Of a stretch of 64,000 nt of DNA, positions 8,247 through 17,053 are shown piece after piece. The stretch is from Streptomyces dioscori. GTDB taxonomy: Bacteria > Actinomycetota > Actinomycetes > Streptomycetales > Streptomycetaceae. Positions within the stretch are counted from its first letter, which is position 1. The number at the start of each line of letters is the position of its first letter. The stretch spans positions 1 through 64,000 of the forward strand of contig NZ_KZ679067.1 in assembly GCF_003024195.1 (NCBI RefSeq), written 5' to 3'. The notes beneath the pieces are model-generated. The model worked only from the letters and a program-made list of their open reading frames with translations, did no database searches and was not told where the DNA came from. Made by a program: the position numbers and the translations under genes.

Positions 8247-8750
8247 TCAGGGTGTCGGGTCGTCCGGCTCGTCCTCGTCGGTCTCGGCGAGGACGGGGGA
8301 GGCGTGGTGGGACCAGAGCTTCCAGCCGTCCGAGGTGCGGCGGAACACGTTCGTGGCGACGACGAGCTGGCCCACGAGCGGGCCCAGTTCGTCGCTGTCC
8401 TCGGGCGGGGGTCCGCCGCTGAGGATGTTCTCCGTGCAGGTCACCAGCGCGGTGTCCCCGGTGACCGAGACGTGCACGTCGGTCAGGAAGAACTGGATGT
8501 ACTCGGTGTTCGCCATGATCAGCGCGTACGAGCGCAGCACCTCGCCGCGGCCGTTGAGGACCGGCCAGCCGGGGTGGACGCAGGAGATCTCGCCGGCCTG
8601 CGCGGGGTCGTGGTACTCCTCGTCCTGGCCCAGGTCGGAGGGGGTCAGCCAGAGAGAGGACAGTTCTTCGAAGTCGCCCTGTTCCAGCGTCTCGTAGAAG
8701 GCCGTGTTGGCGAGTTCGACCTGTTCGACGTCCGTGTGCGGGGCGCTCAC
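8247..8750 (-). CDS. NTF2/SnoaL-fold protein of unknown substrate in the folate run
   Basis: The 167-residue product has the cone-shaped NTF2-like pattern: an N-terminal helix (ANTAFYETLEQGDFEELSSLW), a WLTPSDL turn and a set of beta strands ending GWKLWSHHASPV. Such domains act as small-molecule hydrolases, isomerases or binding partners. The GTG start overlaps the folP stop in GTGA, so it is translationally coupled to folP. The acidic C-terminal tail (DEDEPDD) is unstructured. Conserved placement between folP and folB hints at a folate-linked job, but no catalytic residue set tells which. Confidence 0.75.
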   Translation of the reverse strand: MSAPHTDVEQVELANTAFYETLEQGDFEELSSLWLTPSDLGQDEEYHDPAQAGEISCVHPGWPVLNGRGEVLRSYALIMANTEYIQFFLTDVHVSVTGDTALVTCTENILSGGPPPEDSDELGPLVGQLVVATNVFRRTSDGWKLWSHHASPVLAETDEDEPDDPTP

Positions 8751-9667
8751 CGGGCTCCCTCGCCGGCCGCTGTTCCCGTTCCATGGGCGGCCCGGTCCTC
8801 CTCCGCGCTGCGGGCGCCCTCCACGGCACGGGCGACCCGGACGGCGTCGGCGGTGGCCCGTACCTCGTGGACGCGGACGGCCCACGCGCCCTGGTGCGCG
8901 GCGAGCGCGGAGACCGCGGCGGTGGCCGCGTCCCGCTCCCGGGCGGGCGGCGGGGCACCTTCCGGGCCCGCCAGTACGCGGCCGAGGAACCGCTTGCGGG
9001 ACGCCGCCACCAGCAGGGGGTGGCCGATCTCCCTCAGACGGTCGAGGTGCGCGAGGAGGACGAGGTCGTGCTCGGCCTCCTTGGAGAAGCCGAGGCCCGG
9101 GTCGACGACGACGCGGTCCGGGGCGATACCGCCCGCCAGAACGGCCTCCACGCGTGCGTGGAGCTCGTCGACCACTTCGGAGACGACGTCCTCGTACGAC
9201 CCCCGGACGGTGCTGCCCTGGAGGAAGCCGCGCCAGTGCATGACCACGAAGGGGGCGCCCGCGGCGGCGACGGCGGGGATCATCGCCGGGTCGGCGAGGC
9301 CGCCGCTGACGTCGTTGACGAGGACGGCGCCGGCCGCGAGCGAACGCTCGGCCACGGAGGCGCGCATGGTGTCCACGGAGACCGTGACGCCCTCGGAGGC
9401 GAGGCCGCGGACGACCGGTATGACGCGTTTGAGTTCCTCCGCCTCGTCGACGCGGGCGGCGCCGGGGCGGGTGGACTCGCCGCCCACGTCGACCAGGTCC
9501 GCGCCCTCCGTGACCAGGTCGAGGCCGTGCTTGACGGCGGCGGTCGTGTCGAAGAAGCGGCCGCCGTCCGAGAAGGAGTCGGGGGTCACGTTCACGACGC
9601 CCATGACCGCGCAGCGGTCCCACGCCGGGAGCCCTGACACTTGCCCTCGCCCACTCATCTTGCTCAT
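8747..9667 (-). CDS. folP: Dihydropteroate synthase
   Basis: FolP condenses the HPPK product with p-aminobenzoate and is the sulfonamide target. The 306-residue TIM-barrel protein shows both family signatures: GVVNVTPDSFSDGG near residues 23-36 and VDVGGESTRPGA near 60-71. The C-terminal ...AVRVHEVRAT segment carries the conserved Arg-x-His-type region. On the minus strand TAGGCT (9675-9680) sits 7 nt before the ATG at 9667, supporting this start and a leaderless mRNA heading the folP, NTF2, folB, folK, DUF3180 run. An in-frame ATG three codons later is the alternative. Confidence 0.95.
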   Translation of the reverse strand: MSKMSGRGQVSGLPAWDRCAVMGVVNVTPDSFSDGGRFFDTTAAVKHGLDLVTEGADLVDVGGESTRPGAARVDEAEELKRVIPVVRGLASEGVTVSVDTMRASVAERSLAAGAVLVNDVSGGLADPAMIPAVAAAGAPFVVMHWRGFLQGSTVRGSYEDVVSEVVDELHARVEAVLAGGIAPDRVVVDPGLGFSKEAEHDLVLLAHLDRLREIGHPLLVAASRKRFLGRVLAGPEGAPPPARERDAATAAVSALAAHQGAWAVRVHEVRATADAVRVARAVEGARSAEEDRAAHGTGTAAGEGAR

Positions 9668-9674
9668 ACCGTCC

Positions 9675-9680
9675 AGCCTA
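9675..9680 (-). promoter_or_regulatory. -10 box of predicted leaderless folP operon transcript
   Basis: On the minus strand TAGGCT is followed by 7 nt and the folP ATG at 9667. Confidence 0.5.
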
Positions 9681-9793
9681 GGCCCAAGGGGGCGGGTCCC
9701 CCCTCGCGCCCGCAGACCTGCCGGGACCGGCCGCCGCGCGGCACGGGGGTGGGCGTCGCGAGGCGGCCGGGGCTCGATGGGAGCCGGGGGTGC

Positions 9794-11707
9794 TCAGGCC
9801 GCCCGTACGTCGCGTTCCGTCCGTGCGTGGACGCACGGACGGGGCGCCTTCGCGCGGCGGCGCAGGACGCGCGGGAGGGCGAGGCTCACGAAGCCCTCGG
9901 CCTGCAGCGCGGCGAGGCCGATGCGGGGGAGGTCGCGGGAGGTGCGGTAGACGACGAAGCGGGGCTCCCAGCAGGGGCGGAACTTGGCGTTGAACCTGTA
10001 GAGCGACTCGATCTGGAACCAGCGGGACAGGAACACCAGCAGCCCGCGCCAGAGCCGCAGCACCGGGCCCGCGCCGATCTTCTCGCCGCGGGCCAGGGCC
10101 GCGCGGAACATCGCGAAGTTCAGCGAGACGCGGCTGATGCCCAGGCGGGGGGCCGCCTGGAGGGCCGCCACGATGAGCAGTTCGTTCATGCCGGGGTCCG
10201 CCGAGCGGTCGCGGCGCATGAGGTCCAGGGAGACCCCGTCCACGCCCCAGGGGACGAAGTGGAGTACGGCCTTCAGGTCGCCGTACGGGCCGGACTGGCC
10301 GTCCGCCTTGTGGGCCGTCGCGATGAGACAGTCGCCGTCCGCCGGGTCGCCGATGCGGCCGAGCGCCATCGAGAAGCCGCGCTCGGTGTCCGTGCCGCGC
10401 CAGTCCTCCGCGGCCCTGCGGATGCGGTCCAGCTCGCCCTCGCCCAGGTCACGGATGCGCCGTACCCGGGTCTCGTAGCCAGCCCGCTCGATGCGCTTCA
10501 CCATCTGGCGCACGTTCCGCATCGCGCGCCCGGCCAGGGAGAAATCCGCGACCTCCACCACCGCCTCGTCGCCCAGTTCGAGGGCGTCGAGGCCGGTCTC
10601 GCGGGTCCAGACCTCGCCGCCGGTCTCGGAGCAGCCCATGACGGCGGGTGTCCAGGAGTGGGCCGTGGCCTCGTCCATGAAGCGCTCGATCGCGCCGGGC
10701 CAGGCCTCGACGTCGCCGATCGGGTCGCCGCTGGCGAGCATCACCCCGGAGACGACGCGGTAGGTCACGGCCGCCTTGCCGCTGGGGGAGAAGACGACCG
10801 CCTTGTCGCGGCGGAGCGCGAAGTGCCCGAGCGAGTCGCGTCCGCCGTGCTTGTCCAGGAGGGCACGCAGGCGCACCTCGTCGTCCTCGGTGAGGCGCGC
10901 GGCCGGGTGTTCGGGGCGGAAGGCCAGATAGATCGTGGTCACGGCGGTCAGCAGGCCGAGCGCGCCGAGCGAGAAGGCCACCGTCCAGGACGTGGTGCCC
11001 GAGTAGTCCAGGGGACCCTCCAGGCCGAACAGGCCGTACAGCACGTGCTCGATACGGTCCGCGAGGCTCGGGTCGCCGATCATGCGGTGCGGGTGGGCGC
11101 TGACGACGACCAGACCGAGGACGAGCGAACCGGCGCCCATGAGGACGAAGTTGGCGAGCGCCCGCCAGCGGCTGCGCGGGTCGGGCAGCGCCGTGAACTC
11201 GTCCCGGTGACGCAGCAGCGGGATCAGCAGCGCCAGCGAGATGATCACGCCGACGAGCGAGTGACGGTACGTGAACTGGGCGAGGGCGCCCGCCGGGAGC
11301 AGCCCCACCGCGGCCCGCCACGCCCGCCGTTTGCGCCGGCGCAGCCCGTGGGCCAGGAGGAGCAGCAGCACACCCGTACTGAGCGACAGGGCGGCGGCGA
11401 ACGGGCCGAGCGCGCCCGGCAGGACCTCCGCGAGCGTGTGCATCCGGCTGTGGCGGAAGCGCGGGAACACACCCGCGGCGATGTCCAGGACGCCCACGAG
11501 CGTGCAGGCCCGGGCGACCCAGGCGGGGACGGCCTCGGGGCGCGGGCCGTGCAGGATGCGGCGTGGACTGTGGAGTATGCGGCGCGGGCCGCGCGGGGCG
11601 GGGCGCGTAGCGCGCGGTGCGCCGCCCGGACGGCCGAGTGCGCCCCGCGGCCGGTCGGTTCGTTCCGGAACCTCGCCCGACTTTTCCCCATCTATCCTGA
11701 CAGACAT
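9794..11707 (-). CDS. MprF-like membrane protein, phosphatidylglycerol lysyltransferase (DUF2156) domain
   Basis: The protein of about 637 residues has an Arg/Pro-rich N-terminus and then about seven hydrophobic helices (roughly residues 55-270). A long soluble C-terminal part carries the DUF2156 double-GNAT fold typical of MprF and LysX. In that family the soluble part moves an aminoacyl group from tRNA to phosphatidylglycerol on the inner leaflet and the helices flip the lipid outward, raising resistance to cationic peptides. No lysyl-tRNA synthetase domain is fused, unlike mycobacterial LysX. The amino acid transferred cannot be read from the sequence. Start uncertain: ATG 11707 is used; ATG 11767 has a better GAGGG site, but the 20 added codons have low third-position GC. 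It is divergent from a membrane-tethered esterase. Confidence 0.85.
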   Translation of the reverse strand: MSVRIDGEKSGEVPERTDRPRGALGRPGGAPRATRPAPRGPRRILHSPRRILHGPRPEAVPAWVARACTLVGVLDIAAGVFPRFRHSRMHTLAEVLPGALGPFAAALSLSTGVLLLLLAHGLRRRKRRAWRAAVGLLPAGALAQFTYRHSLVGVIISLALLIPLLRHRDEFTALPDPRSRWRALANFVLMGAGSLVLGLVVVSAHPHRMIGDPSLADRIEHVLYGLFGLEGPLDYSGTTSWTVAFSLGALGLLTAVTTIYLAFRPEHPAARLTEDDEVRLRALLDKHGGRDSLGHFALRRDKAVVFSPSGKAAVTYRVVSGVMLASGDPIGDVEAWPGAIERFMDEATAHSWTPAVMGCSETGGEVWTRETGLDALELGDEAVVEVADFSLAGRAMRNVRQMVKRIERAGYETRVRRIRDLGEGELDRIRRAAEDWRGTDTERGFSMALGRIGDPADGDCLIATAHKADGQSGPYGDLKAVLHFVPWGVDGVSLDLMRRDRSADPGMNELLIVAALQAAPRLGISRVSLNFAMFRAALARGEKIGAGPVLRLWRGLLVFLSRWFQIESLYRFNAKFRPCWEPRFVVYRTSRDLPRIGLAALQAEGFVSLALPRVLRRRAKAPRPCVHARTERDVRAA

Positions 11708-11909
11708 CGCATCCCGTGGTTCTGCGAGAGACCTTGAATCCGGTGCCAATCCGGCATCCGGCGACATTGCGCCCTCTAGGACGGTGTCTTGAGGAGCCAG
11801 GTTCACTCCCTTGCGGAAAACCGCTCCAAAGGGAAAGGAAAGACCGGGGCAAGGCACCGTGAAGGCAGCGGTGCGGCCACCGGTCGGAAAGCGCAGGCAG
11901 GAACAGCTC

Positions 11910-13034
11910 ATGGGACTCACGAGCAACAAGGTGCTGGCACTGGTGGTCCTCGTCGCCGTGCTGCTGTTCGTCGGCACGGTGTGGTGCTGGCCGCTGCTCG
12001 CGCGCCGCGACTGGCGTGCCGTGTCGGGGCGGATCGTGCTGCTGACGGCCACTCAGGTCGCGGTCTTCGCCTCGGTCGGCCTCGGCGCCAACCAGGCCTT
12101 CGGCTTCTACGCGAGCTGGGCCGACCTCCTCGGCCGGGAGTCCGGACAGGGCGTCGTGGTCGACCACGACCCCGGGGACGCGGCCGGGCCGCTCCAGGTG
12201 GTCGGCACCCGGCAGGTCAACGTGTCCGGCGGGGCGCGGCCGCAGGTCGGCGGCCAGCTCCAGAAGGTCGAACTGGTGGGCAGGCGGACGCACATCGCCA
12301 GTCCCGCGTACGTCTATCTGCCGCCGGAGTACTTCCAGCCGCGGTACCGCACCCGTACGTTCCCGGCGGCCGTCGTGCTCACCGGCTATCCCGGCACCGC
12401 CGAGGCGCTCGTCAAGGGCCTGCACTATCCGCAGACCGCCCACGCACTGGCCAAGGACGGCCGCATGCAGCCGATGATCCTGGTCATGATGCGGCCGACC
12501 GTCGCACCGCCGCGCGACACCGAGTGCGTGGACGTGCCCGGCGGGCCGCGGACCGAGACGTTCTTCGCCCAGGACCTCCCCGACGCCGTGTCACATCACT
12601 ACAGGGTGGGCGGAAAACCCGGCAGCTGGGGCGTCGTCGGGGACTCGACGGGCGGCTACTGCGCGCTGAAACTCGCGATCCACCACCCGGGGACGTACGC
12701 CGCCGGGGCGGGCCTGTCCCCGTACTACCGGCCGCCCTCCGACCCCACGACCGGCGATCTCTTCCACGGGGACCGGGAGTTGCGCGACAGTGCCGACCTG
12801 TTCTGGTACCTCAGGCACCGGCCGGCGCCCGACACCTCGCTGCTCGTCAGCAGCAGCCGACAGGGCGAGAGCAACTACCGGGAGACGCTGAAGTTCATCG
12901 ACCTGGTCGAGGAGAGGAAGCCGACCCGGATCTCGTCGATCATCCTCGACAGCGGCGGCCACAACTTCAACACCTGGCGGCGCGAGATCCCGGCGACCCT
13001 CCAGTGGCTCAGCGGACGGCTGAGCGACCGTTGA
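11910..13034 (+). CDS. Membrane-tethered alpha/beta-hydrolase (esterase D / mycolyltransferase-like)
   Basis: The 374-residue protein has two N-terminal membrane helices (about residues 8-30 and 40-62) followed by an extracytoplasmic hydrolase domain of the PF00756 esterase type. The nucleophile elbow is GDSTGG with Ser246. A DSGGHNF block near the end supplies the likely catalytic His351. In actinobacteria this fold includes mycolyltransferases of the antigen 85 type, but Streptomyces lacks mycolates, so a general esterase or acyltransferase acting at the membrane is more likely. ATG 11910 is chosen for its AGGAAC site and because the hydrophobic helix follows at once; an open frame from 11811 adds a basic segment without similarity. 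It is transcribed divergently from the MprF-like gene. Confidence 0.85.
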   Translation: MGLTSNKVLALVVLVAVLLFVGTVWCWPLLARRDWRAVSGRIVLLTATQVAVFASVGLGANQAFGFYASWADLLGRESGQGVVVDHDPGDAAGPLQVVGTRQVNVSGGARPQVGGQLQKVELVGRRTHIASPAYVYLPPEYFQPRYRTRTFPAAVVLTGYPGTAEALVKGLHYPQTAHALAKDGRMQPMILVMMRPTVAPPRDTECVDVPGGPRTETFFAQDLPDAVSHHYRVGGKPGSWGVVGDSTGGYCALKLAIHHPGTYAAGAGLSPYYRPPSDPTTGDLFHGDRELRDSADLFWYLRHRPAPDTSLLVSSSRQGESNYRETLKFIDLVEERKPTRISSIILDSGGHNFNTWRREIPATLQWLSGRLSDR

Positions 13035-13455
13035 GTGCCCGTCGAGTGCCCGATGAATGCCCGTTGAGGTGAGTGTCCGCTGAACGGAGGTCGGCGAAGG
13101 GCTTCCGACGGCGTTCGTACGCGAATACGCGGCGAAGTCCGCTGAATTCACCGGCCCGGCGTTTCTTTCGGGTCCCGGAAGTGCGGTGGCAAGGCCGGCG
13201 ATCTCGGCCCGGTGACGAATGCGAGGAGCTTGATCGAGAAGTGGTGCGGCGGCCACGGAGGAGTCCGCGCCGAATAGGCGGACGGCGGGCGGAGGGCGCG
13301 GGACCCGTGCGACTGCTGGTGGCGGACCCAAGTCGTGGTCCGGGAGGGGCCGCTGCGGGGATTGTCCGGTGAAGGGGCGGTGAGAAGGTTTCGGTGTGGC
13401 TGCGTTTTTGCCTGCGGGGCACCATCATTCGCCTACGCGCGGTAAGTTTCTGGCC
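13030..13455. other. Gene-free stretch with an 11-nt degenerate tandem repeat at its start
   Basis: Right after the esterase stop, units of the form GTYGAGTGCCC recur about four times (13030-13080), close to the stop codon. The rest has lower third-position GC than the genes around it and no convincing reading frame. The only other feature seen is the TAAGTT box at 13443-13448 that serves the next gene. Confidence 0.6.
13443..13448 (+). promoter_or_regulatory. -10 box of a predicted leaderless transcript
   Basis: TAAGTT is followed by 7 nt and the ATG at 13456. This decides the start against the open frame that begins at 13396. Confidence 0.5.
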
Positions 13456-15549
13456 ATGCCACGAGGACGTCACCGCCATTCCCCACCTCTGCACCGGCTG
13501 TTGCCCCCCTCGGCGATCGCAGGCGTATCCGTCGTCTGCGCCGTGGGGCCATGGCTGTTCTCCGAACCGATGGTGCTCCGAGGGCTGGCCGCGGGCGCCG
13601 CGCTGACGGCCGTCGTGGGCGCGGTCGTCATGCGCCGCTGGGACGCCTCGGCGGGCCGGCGCGTCGCGGATCTCGCACGCGGGCGCGCGAGCGACGAGTG
13701 GCGTCACGAGGAGCGGGTCGCCGAACTGGAGAGCGACCTCGACGAGTCGCGCGAACTCCGTACGAAGCTGGAACAGCGGCTGCGCGCCAAGCGTGCCGAG
13801 CTGGCCGGGCTGCGCAACGAGCACGCGGCGCTGCTGAGGCGGTACGCCACGGCGGAGACCGAGCGGGCCACCGTGCTGGAGAGTCGCCGGCTCCTTGAGA
13901 TAGAGGCCGCGCCCGCTCCTGAGGAACCCGTCACGGATGTGGCGGCCGAGGAGACGGCCCCCGAGGGATCCGCCGATACGGCTTCCGAGGCTGCGGTGCC
14001 CGAGGCGACGACGGCGACGGTCCAGGCGGCCCTGGCGGCGTCCTCCGCGGCCTCGGTCCTCTATGTGAAGGCCAACTCGGCGCTGGACCGCCTCCTGGGG
14101 GCCCGCAACGGCGCGGCGGTCGAGGGGACGGCTCCCGCGGCCGGTTCCGACGACGACGGCCTCGACGACGACGGCCGCGGCGACGACGGCTCCGTGGTCA
14201 CGTCCCGGGATGCGTCCACGTCCGAGTCCGGTGACGGCGCCGCCGCGGAGGCCGTCCCGGAGAAGTCCGAGACGGCACGGGCCGATTCTTCGGCGGCCGG
14301 CGACTCCACAGCCGCTGAAGCGGCGGCCGACGGCGCAACCGAAGTCGGCACGGGTACGGGAGCCGGCACCGGTACGGGAGCCGGGATCGATGCCGATGCC
14401 GATGCCGGTGCAGGTGCAGGTGCCGAAGCTGGTTCGGCGCGAACTGGTTCGACTCAGGCCGGTTCGACTCAGGCGGTTTCGGCACAGGCCGGCCAGGCTC
14501 AGGTCGGCGCGACGAGCGGCACGACTTCCGAGGGCCCGGCGGCCCCCGACGACTCGGCCCCCGACGACCCTGCTCCGGACGACCCGGGCACCGACGGCCC
14601 CGCGCCGACCACGCCCCCCAAGGGCGGCCCGGCCAAGCGGACTGCCGCGAAGGGCGGCGGTGCCCGGAAGGGTTCGCCGTCACCGGGCGGCCCCGGCAAG
14701 GGCGCGCCCAGGCCGGGCGGTTCCCCGAAGGCCGCCGCCTCCACCGCTTCCGCCGCCGGCGGCGCCATGACGGGTGCGCCGGCGAAGGGCGACACCCGGC
14801 AGGAGGGCGGGGCGCCGGGGAAGCCCGAGGCGGTCGGCGGGCACGAGAGCACGGCCGCCGCGACCGCCCCGAGGCCCACGCAGGCCACCGCGACCGAGAA
14901 CGTACGGCCCCACGCACAGCCCGCCGAGGCCGCGCAGTCCGCCGGGAGTGCCCGGCCCCGCGTACGGTCCGGTGCCGTCGGCGTGACGTCCCTGCAGTCC
15001 ACCGCGGCGCAGTCAACCGCGGCGCAGCCCACCGCGACGCAGTCCACCGCGCCCCGGACGGAGTCCAGGCCCGCGCCCGACACCGCGCACGCTCCGGCGC
15101 ACGAGCCCGCGCCGGGCAGCGCCCTCGCGCGCCCGACCCCGTCGGAAGTGGCCCGCGTACAGCAGCCGCCCGCGGCCGAGGCCGGTCCGTCGCCGACGGG
15201 CGCGGCCGCGCTGACGCCCGCCGCGCGGCCCGTACGTCCCGCCGGACACTTCACCGTCCCCACGGCCGTGGCGGTCGCACCGGCCACCCCCGTGCGGCGC
15301 CCCTCCGTAGAGGGTGGCTTCGACTTCTTCGGTACGCAGAAGGGCGCGGAGACGCTGCAAGCCGTGCAGAACGAGGACCTCGCCGACGTGGTCGGACAGG
15401 AGGCGCTCGCGCTCCACAAGGCCGAGGCTGAGTCCGGCTTCAAGCCCGTGGGCGAGGAGTCGCGCGGTGTCGGCCAGGTCATCGACCTGACCGCGCACGA
15501 CGAGACGGAACAGATCGACCTGACGGAACTGCGCAGCGCGGTCTCCTAG
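13456..15549 (+). CDS. Large Ala/Pro-rich membrane protein with coiled coil, function unknown
   Basis: The 697-residue product has two short hydrophobic segments near the N-terminus (about residues 19-35 and 40-60). A heptad-rich charged helix follows (about 80-160; pattern ERVAELESDLDESRELRTK), likely a coiled coil. Then come more than 400 residues of Ala/Gly/Pro/Ser/Thr low-complexity sequence with local repeats such as GTGAGTGTGAG and TAAQSTAAQP. The last 80 residues regain normal composition (GGFDFFGTQKGAETLQAVQNED) and are probably a conserved functional end. I do not recognise a named family. The layout suggests a membrane-anchored spacer displaying a small C-terminal domain. The next gene converges on it across a 21-bp hairpin. 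Confidence 0.8.
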   Translation: MPRGRHRHSPPLHRLLPPSAIAGVSVVCAVGPWLFSEPMVLRGLAAGAALTAVVGAVVMRRWDASAGRRVADLARGRASDEWRHEERVAELESDLDESRELRTKLEQRLRAKRAELAGLRNEHAALLRRYATAETERATVLESRRLLEIEAAPAPEEPVTDVAAEETAPEGSADTASEAAVPEATTATVQAALAASSAASVLYVKANSALDRLLGARNGAAVEGTAPAAGSDDDGLDDDGRGDDGSVVTSRDASTSESGDGAAAEAVPEKSETARADSSAAGDSTAAEAAADGATEVGTGTGAGTGTGAGIDADADAGAGAGAEAGSARTGSTQAGSTQAVSAQAGQAQVGATSGTTSEGPAAPDDSAPDDPAPDDPGTDGPAPTTPPKGGPAKRTAAKGGGARKGSPSPGGPGKGAPRPGGSPKAAASTASAAGGAMTGAPAKGDTRQEGGAPGKPEAVGGHESTAAATAPRPTQATATENVRPHAQPAEAAQSAGSARPRVRSGAVGVTSLQSTAAQSTAAQPTATQSTAPRTESRPAPDTAHAPAHEPAPGSALARPTPSEVARVQQPPAAEAGPSPTGAAALTPAARPVRPAGHFTVPTAVAVAPATPVRRPSVEGGFDFFGTQKGAETLQAVQNEDLADVVGQEALALHKAEAESGFKPVGEESRGVGQVIDLTAHDETEQIDLTELRSAVS

Positions 15550-15581
15550 GACAGGTCCGGGCCTGCGGGACCCAGGTCGGC

Positions 15582-15628
15582 GACATGTGTGAGGGCGGTG
15601 GCGAACAGCCACCGCCCTCACACATGTC
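15582..15628. terminator. Bidirectional terminator, 21-bp perfect hairpin
   Basis: The left arm 15582-15602 (contains ACATGTGTGAGGGCGGTGGC) pairs fully with 15608-15628 around the loop GAACA. It lies between convergent stop codons, so it can serve both genes. Confidence 0.85.
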
Positions 15629-15634
15629 CGGCCG

Positions 15635-17053
15635 TCAGGCCATCCAGCGGTCCGGCCCGGCCTCGCGCCGGCCGGTCAGCGCACGGTCCGCCTGCGCGTA
15701 CAGCAGCTCCGCCGCCTCCTCGGCGTCCCGCAGCCGGGCCGTCACGGTCTTGTTGGCCCCGGTGTCCACCCGGACGTCCGCGAGCCCCTGGCGGCGCTGC
15801 CACGGCCCCTGCTCCAGGCGCACGCTCTGCACCTTCGCGTGCGGTACGAGCGAGATGCTGCGGCGGAGCAGCCCGTGCCGGGCCACGAAGACGGTGTCGG
15901 TGACGGCGATCCCGTAACCCCGCCACCAGAGCGGCAGGCACCGGCCCGCCCGGCGAGGGGGGCGCGCGAGAGTGCTCGGCACGGTCGCGCCGGGCAGCAC
16001 GCGCGCGATGACCGATTCGGCGATCTCGCGCGGGGCGACCGGTACGAGGACGGAGTTGGACGAGCCCGCCACGTCCAGCTCGATCCGGACCCAGCCGCGC
16101 CGCCGCCACAGGAGCGGTTCGACGATGTGGATGGTCTGGACGCGTCCGGGCGGCACGGTCTCGTGCGTGCGGTCGAGCAGTCCGTGGTCGATGCGCAGCC
16201 CGTCCGGGGACTCGCCCACGGTCCAGTCGTACTCGGTGACGAACCGGCCCACGCTGCTCGCGCCCGCCGCGCCGAGCAGGGGCAGCGCCGTCGCGAGCAC
16301 CGTCCACACGCTGTGGGTGGCGAACCACAGCAGCGGGGGTACGACGAGTGCGGCGGCCAGCGTCCCCCAGGTGGCACCGGTCAGGACGAGCGAGACGGCG
16401 AGGACCCTGGCCGGTACGTGCAGCAGCCGGCGCACCGGTGCCTCGCCCACCCCGTGCACGGTCTCGGGGGCGAAACCGGCGGCGCGGGCGAGCAGTTCGG
16501 CCCGTAGGATCCGGGCCTCCTCCTGGCCCAGGTAGGCCAGCTCGTCCTTCTTGTCGGTCCCTACGACGTCGAGTTTGAGCTTGGCGACACCGGCCACGCG
16601 GGCCAGCAGCGGCTGGGTGACGTCGACGGCCTGGATCCGTTCGAGCCGGATGTGCGCGGTACGCCGGAACACCAGGCCCGTACGGATGCGCAGTTCGGTG
16701 TCGGTCACCGAGAAGTGCGTGAACCACCAGCTCAGGAAGCCGTAGAGGGCGGCCCCCAGGACGGCGGCGGCGAGGGAGGCCAGCAGGACGGTCGTCGTGA
16801 GCCGCATCAGCTGCCGCTGCGCCCCGTCGGGGTCGTGCACGGCCCAGCCGGCGAGCACGGCGACCGGCGCCCACGCGCGCCGCAGCGGAGTCACGGGATG
16901 CAGCCGCCGCTCAAGAGGCACGGATCCCTCTGCCGGAGCGGACTCCCCCGCCGGCACGGATCCCCCCACCGGAGCGGATTCCCCCGCCGGCCCGGCCTCG
17001 GTCCCGGTTCCTATGTCCTGTACGTCCTTGGGGGCGCCCGGTGACGTCGTCAC
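15635..17053 (-). CDS. Membrane protein with two bacterial PH (bPH2) domains
   Basis: The 472-residue product begins with a Gly/Ser/Pro-rich stretch built from repeats of the VGGSVPAGESAP type. It then alternates membrane helices (about residues 85-110, and a pair near 195-240) with two bPH2 domains. The blocks RRTAHIRLERIQAVDVTQPL and ISLVPHAKVQSVRLEQGPW are the typical strands of this YdbT-like family. The function of these proteins is not established; PH-like folds often bind lipids or peptides. The GTG start at 17053 overlaps the stop of the upstream PH gene in GTGA, so the two are co-translated and probably work together. The frame is open far upstream on this strand, but that is antisense to nuoD. 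Confidence 0.85.
   Translation of the reverse strand: MTTSPGAPKDVQDIGTGTEAGPAGESAPVGGSVPAGESAPAEGSVPLERRLHPVTPLRRAWAPVAVLAGWAVHDPDGAQRQLMRLTTTVLLASLAAAVLGAALYGFLSWWFTHFSVTDTELRIRTGLVFRRTAHIRLERIQAVDVTQPLLARVAGVAKLKLDVVGTDKKDELAYLGQEEARILRAELLARAAGFAPETVHGVGEAPVRRLLHVPARVLAVSLVLTGATWGTLAAALVVPPLLWFATHSVWTVLATALPLLGAAGASSVGRFVTEYDWTVGESPDGLRIDHGLLDRTHETVPPGRVQTIHIVEPLLWRRRGWVRIELDVAGSSNSVLVPVAPREIAESVIARVLPGATVPSTLARPPRRAGRCLPLWWRGYGIAVTDTVFVARHGLLRRSISLVPHAKVQSVRLEQGPWQRRQGLADVRVDTGANKTVTARLRDAEEAAELLYAQADRALTGRREAGPDRWMA

Noticed and set aside
9793..11767. Longer start of the MprF-like gene at 11767
   Set aside because: It has a GAGGG site, but the 20 added codons have low third-position GC; kept as an alternative only.
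13073..13372. A 99-codon frame between the esterase and the Ala/Pro-rich gene
   Set aside because: It is Arg-rich, has no ribosome site or start-anchored -10 box, and has third-position GC unlike the neighbours.
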